Below are positions 61,892 through 64,000 of a stretch of 64,000 nucleotides of DNA, piece by piece. Below the pieces are notes generated by a model. That model was not told the DNA's origin. It was given only the letters and a program-made list of their open reading frames with translations, and ran no database searches. The stretch is from CALFMR01 sp035550595 (lineage in GTDB: Bacteria; Acidobacteriota; Vicinamibacteria; Vicinamibacterales; SCN-69-37). Within the stretch, counting starts at the first letter, position 1; the number at the start of each line of letters is the position of its first letter. The stretch lies in the NCBI GenBank assembly GCA_035550595.1, contig DASZOV010000158.1, positions 26,191 through 90,190 on the forward strand, written 5' to 3'. A program made the position numbers and the translations under genes.

Positions 61892-62281
61892 GTGGCCCCA
61901 ACTGAACGGCGGTTTGCGCTCCTCGAAAAGCGCGTCAGCAAGATTGTCGAGACGGAGGCCGGCATGAGCGAACTCATCGCGCGGATGGATCAACGGTTCG
62001 ACGCCGTCGACCAGCGCTTCGATGCCGTCGATCAGCAGTTCACGTTGATCGGAGAGCGTTTCGTGCGCTTGGAAACGCGGCACGACCGTCTCGATGAAAA
62101 ACTGGATCGCCGGTTCGATGCAATCGACGCGCGCCTCTCGCACCAGTTCGACGTGTTCGATACGCGTCTCTCGCATCGCTTCGACGTGCTCGATGCACGG
62201 CTCTCTCGGCAGTTCATGTGGCTCGTCGGGTTGCAGGTGACGATCCTGCTCGCCATCGTTGCGGCTCTCCTCGCGCGCTAG
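61892..62281 (+). CDS. Coiled-coil protein with C-terminal membrane helix
   Basis: GTG start with TAGGAGG eight bases upstream; 129 residues. About 30-105 are heptads built on RFDAVDQ/RFDAIDARLSHQFDV, a long coiled coil. FMWLVGLQVTILLAIVAALLAR is a C-terminal transmembrane helix, so it is anchored with the coil in the cytoplasm. It resembles DUF1640-like tail-anchored coils. Function unknown. It is convergent with the YfcH-like gene, one base apart. Confidence 0.8.
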   Translation: MAPTERRFALLEKRVSKIVETEAGMSELIARMDQRFDAVDQRFDAVDQQFTLIGERFVRLETRHDRLDEKLDRRFDAIDARLSHQFDVFDTRLSHRFDVLDARLSRQFMWLVGLQVTILLAIVAALLAR

Positions 62282-62282
62282 A

Positions 62283-63176
<894 letters not shown>

Positions 63177-63183
63177 GATGGGT

Positions 63184-63189
63184 ACTGTA
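63184..63189 (-). promoter_or_regulatory. -10 box of YfcH-like gene, leaderless geometry
   Basis: TACAGT on the minus strand ends seven bases before ATG 63176. Confidence 0.4.
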
Positions 63190-63274
63190 CGGCGTCAGAT
63201 GAGCTGGCGCCCGCGGAACGGACCGTCTCCCTGGGCCTGAAGGCCCAGGGCTCCACGGATTGAATGGAGCTGTT

Positions 63275-63362
63275 CGGGCCGGCACGGGGGCCGGCCCCTA
63301 CGGTGCGGGTGCGGGCCGTGTCGCCGTTCGTTCGCTGTAGGCCGGCCCCTGTGCCGGCCCGG
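63275..63362. repeat. GTAGGGGC-type inverted repeat element, copy 2
   Basis: The first half (63275-63301) is identical over 27 bases to 41946-41972. The inverted second half is 63337-63360. It lies between the YfcH-like start and the hisA stop. Confidence 0.8.
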
Positions 63363-63366
63363 ATGG

Positions 63367-64000
63367 CTATTTCGAAATGTCGATCGCGCCCGTGTAGATC
63401 GCCATGCCAACGACGGCGTCGATGCCGAGCTTGTCGAGCGTGTCGATCTCTTCGCGGCTGCGGATGCCGCCAGCGGCGATGAGCCGCCGCTTGGTCGCGG
63501 CCTGCACGGACTTCACCGCGTCGAGGTTGAGGCCCGTCATCATGCCTTCCGTGTCGACGTGCGTGTAGAGGAACGCGCCGACGTAGGCTTCGAGCGTGCG
63601 CGCGGCTTCTTCCGGCGTCACGGGGATCGGCGTCTTCCAGCCGTGGATGACGACGCGTCCGCCGCGGCTGTCGATGGCGCCGACGAGTTGATCGGGATCG
63701 AGCTCCTCGGCGAACGCCTCCGCCCGCCCGCGATTGACGCCGCGCTCGTTGAACAGCGACGAGCCGAGGATGACGCGCCGCGCACCCGCGGCGAGCAACT
63801 CCTGCGCACGCTCGATCGAGCGGACACCGCCGCCCACCTGACACGGCAGTTCCCCGGCGACGCGCCGCACGAGGTCGTCGTTCGCCGGCCGTCCCATTGC
63901 CGCGTCCAGATCGATGAGCTGGACGAGCGGGAAGTCGGCGAACTTGCCTATCCAGCCGTCGATGTCGTCGCTTTCAATCGCCAGCCGTTCGCCCTGTTGG
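63367..64000 (-). CDS. hisA: HisA phosphoribosyl-formimino-AICAR-ribotide isomerase, 5' end outside window
   Basis: The frame is open to the right edge; the N-terminal part is missing (211 codons visible). PLVQLIDLDAAMGRPANDDL, QVGGGVRSIERAQELLAAGA and RRVILGSSLF mark the first half, and TPEEAARTLEAYVGAFLYTHVDTEGMMTG and LIAAGGIRSREEIDTLDKLG the second, both phosphate-binding half-barrels of HisA. It catalyses the Amadori step of histidine biosynthesis. Other his genes are expected just beyond the edge. Confidence 0.93.
   Translation of the reverse strand, partial: QQGERLAIESDDIDGWIGKFADFPLVQLIDLDAAMGRPANDDLVRRVAGELPCQVGGGVRSIERAQELLAAGARRVILGSSLFNERGVNRGRAEAFAEELDPDQLVGAIDSRGGRVVIHGWKTPIPVTPEEAARTLEAYVGAFLYTHVDTEGMMTGLNLDAVKSVQAATKRRLIAAGGIRSREEIDTLDKLGIDAVVGMAIYTGAIDISK

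Overview
The window is about two-thirds G+C and almost entirely bacterial coding sequence. It most resembles an Acidobacteriota chromosome, probably class Vicinamibacteria. The evidence is an acidobacterial orphan permease (ADOP type) in an operon with a PadR regulator, two further orphan permeases in tandem, a receptor with a carboxypeptidase-regulatory domain, a DUF5916 barrel, Tat-type secreted sugar enzymes and many small secreted proteins. I recognised no tRNA, rRNA, CRISPR array or intact insertion sequence.

Layout. 1-5733: two divergent runs. The minus strand carries a PqqD-like protein, an HPr-kinase-like protein, a glycosyltransferase and an SGNH hydrolase; the plus strand carries a family 2 glycosyltransferase and a NTP_transf_5-type protein. 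Together they resemble a peptide-modification plus glycan locus. 5767-8535: Lon protease and a MarR regulator divergently read from one palindromic operator. 8710-24139: polygalacturonase, DoxX protein, SGNH lipoprotein, acetyltransferase, M16 peptidase, glutaminyl cyclase, LysR with a divergent aldo-keto reductase, quinone oxidoreductase, cupin, and a secreted protein paired with an outer-membrane receptor. 24204-28996: two orphan FtsX/MacB-type permeases. 29000-33800: a gene-poor region, lower in G+C in parts, with a perfect 12 x 22 bp array, a 5 x 42 bp array, a receptor-gene scrap and two related clan-A glycosidases. 33778-35560: a polytopic membrane protein and a small membrane protein. 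35611-41932: a likely transcription unit asd-lysC-dapB-dapA-dapD-dapE, preceded by a promoter, a 29-codon Lys/Thr-containing leader ORF and an intrinsic terminator that looks like an attenuator. 42089-50136: FAD oxidoreductase, pore-like membrane protein, GlnRS, PEGA protein, peroxiredoxin, DUF5916 protein and MpaB-like protein. 50187-55390: ArsR-SRPBCC-DinB operon, a small secreted protein with a strong terminator, and the ADOP permease-PadR operon. 55466-64000: a structured leader before a LarA-like protein, GntR, a membrane protein, a Gfo/Idh/MocA oxidoreductase, a sugar-isomerase-like protein, a coiled-coil membrane protein, a YfcH-like epimerase and a partial hisA.

Three themes cut across genes. 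(1) Nine genes have a TANNNT hexamer 6 or 7 bases before the chosen ATG or GTG (a tenth at 5), which suggests frequent leaderless transcription. (2) A composite intergenic repeat recurs at least seven times: GAAGTTC/GAACTTC heptamers, in four copies joined to a GCGCC hairpin. (3) A second dispersed inverted repeat (GTAGGGGC type) occurs twice. Best candidates for undescribed biology are the PqqD-tail/HPr-kinase/nucleotidyltransferase locus, the Lys/Thr leader attenuator and the 22 bp iteron-like array.
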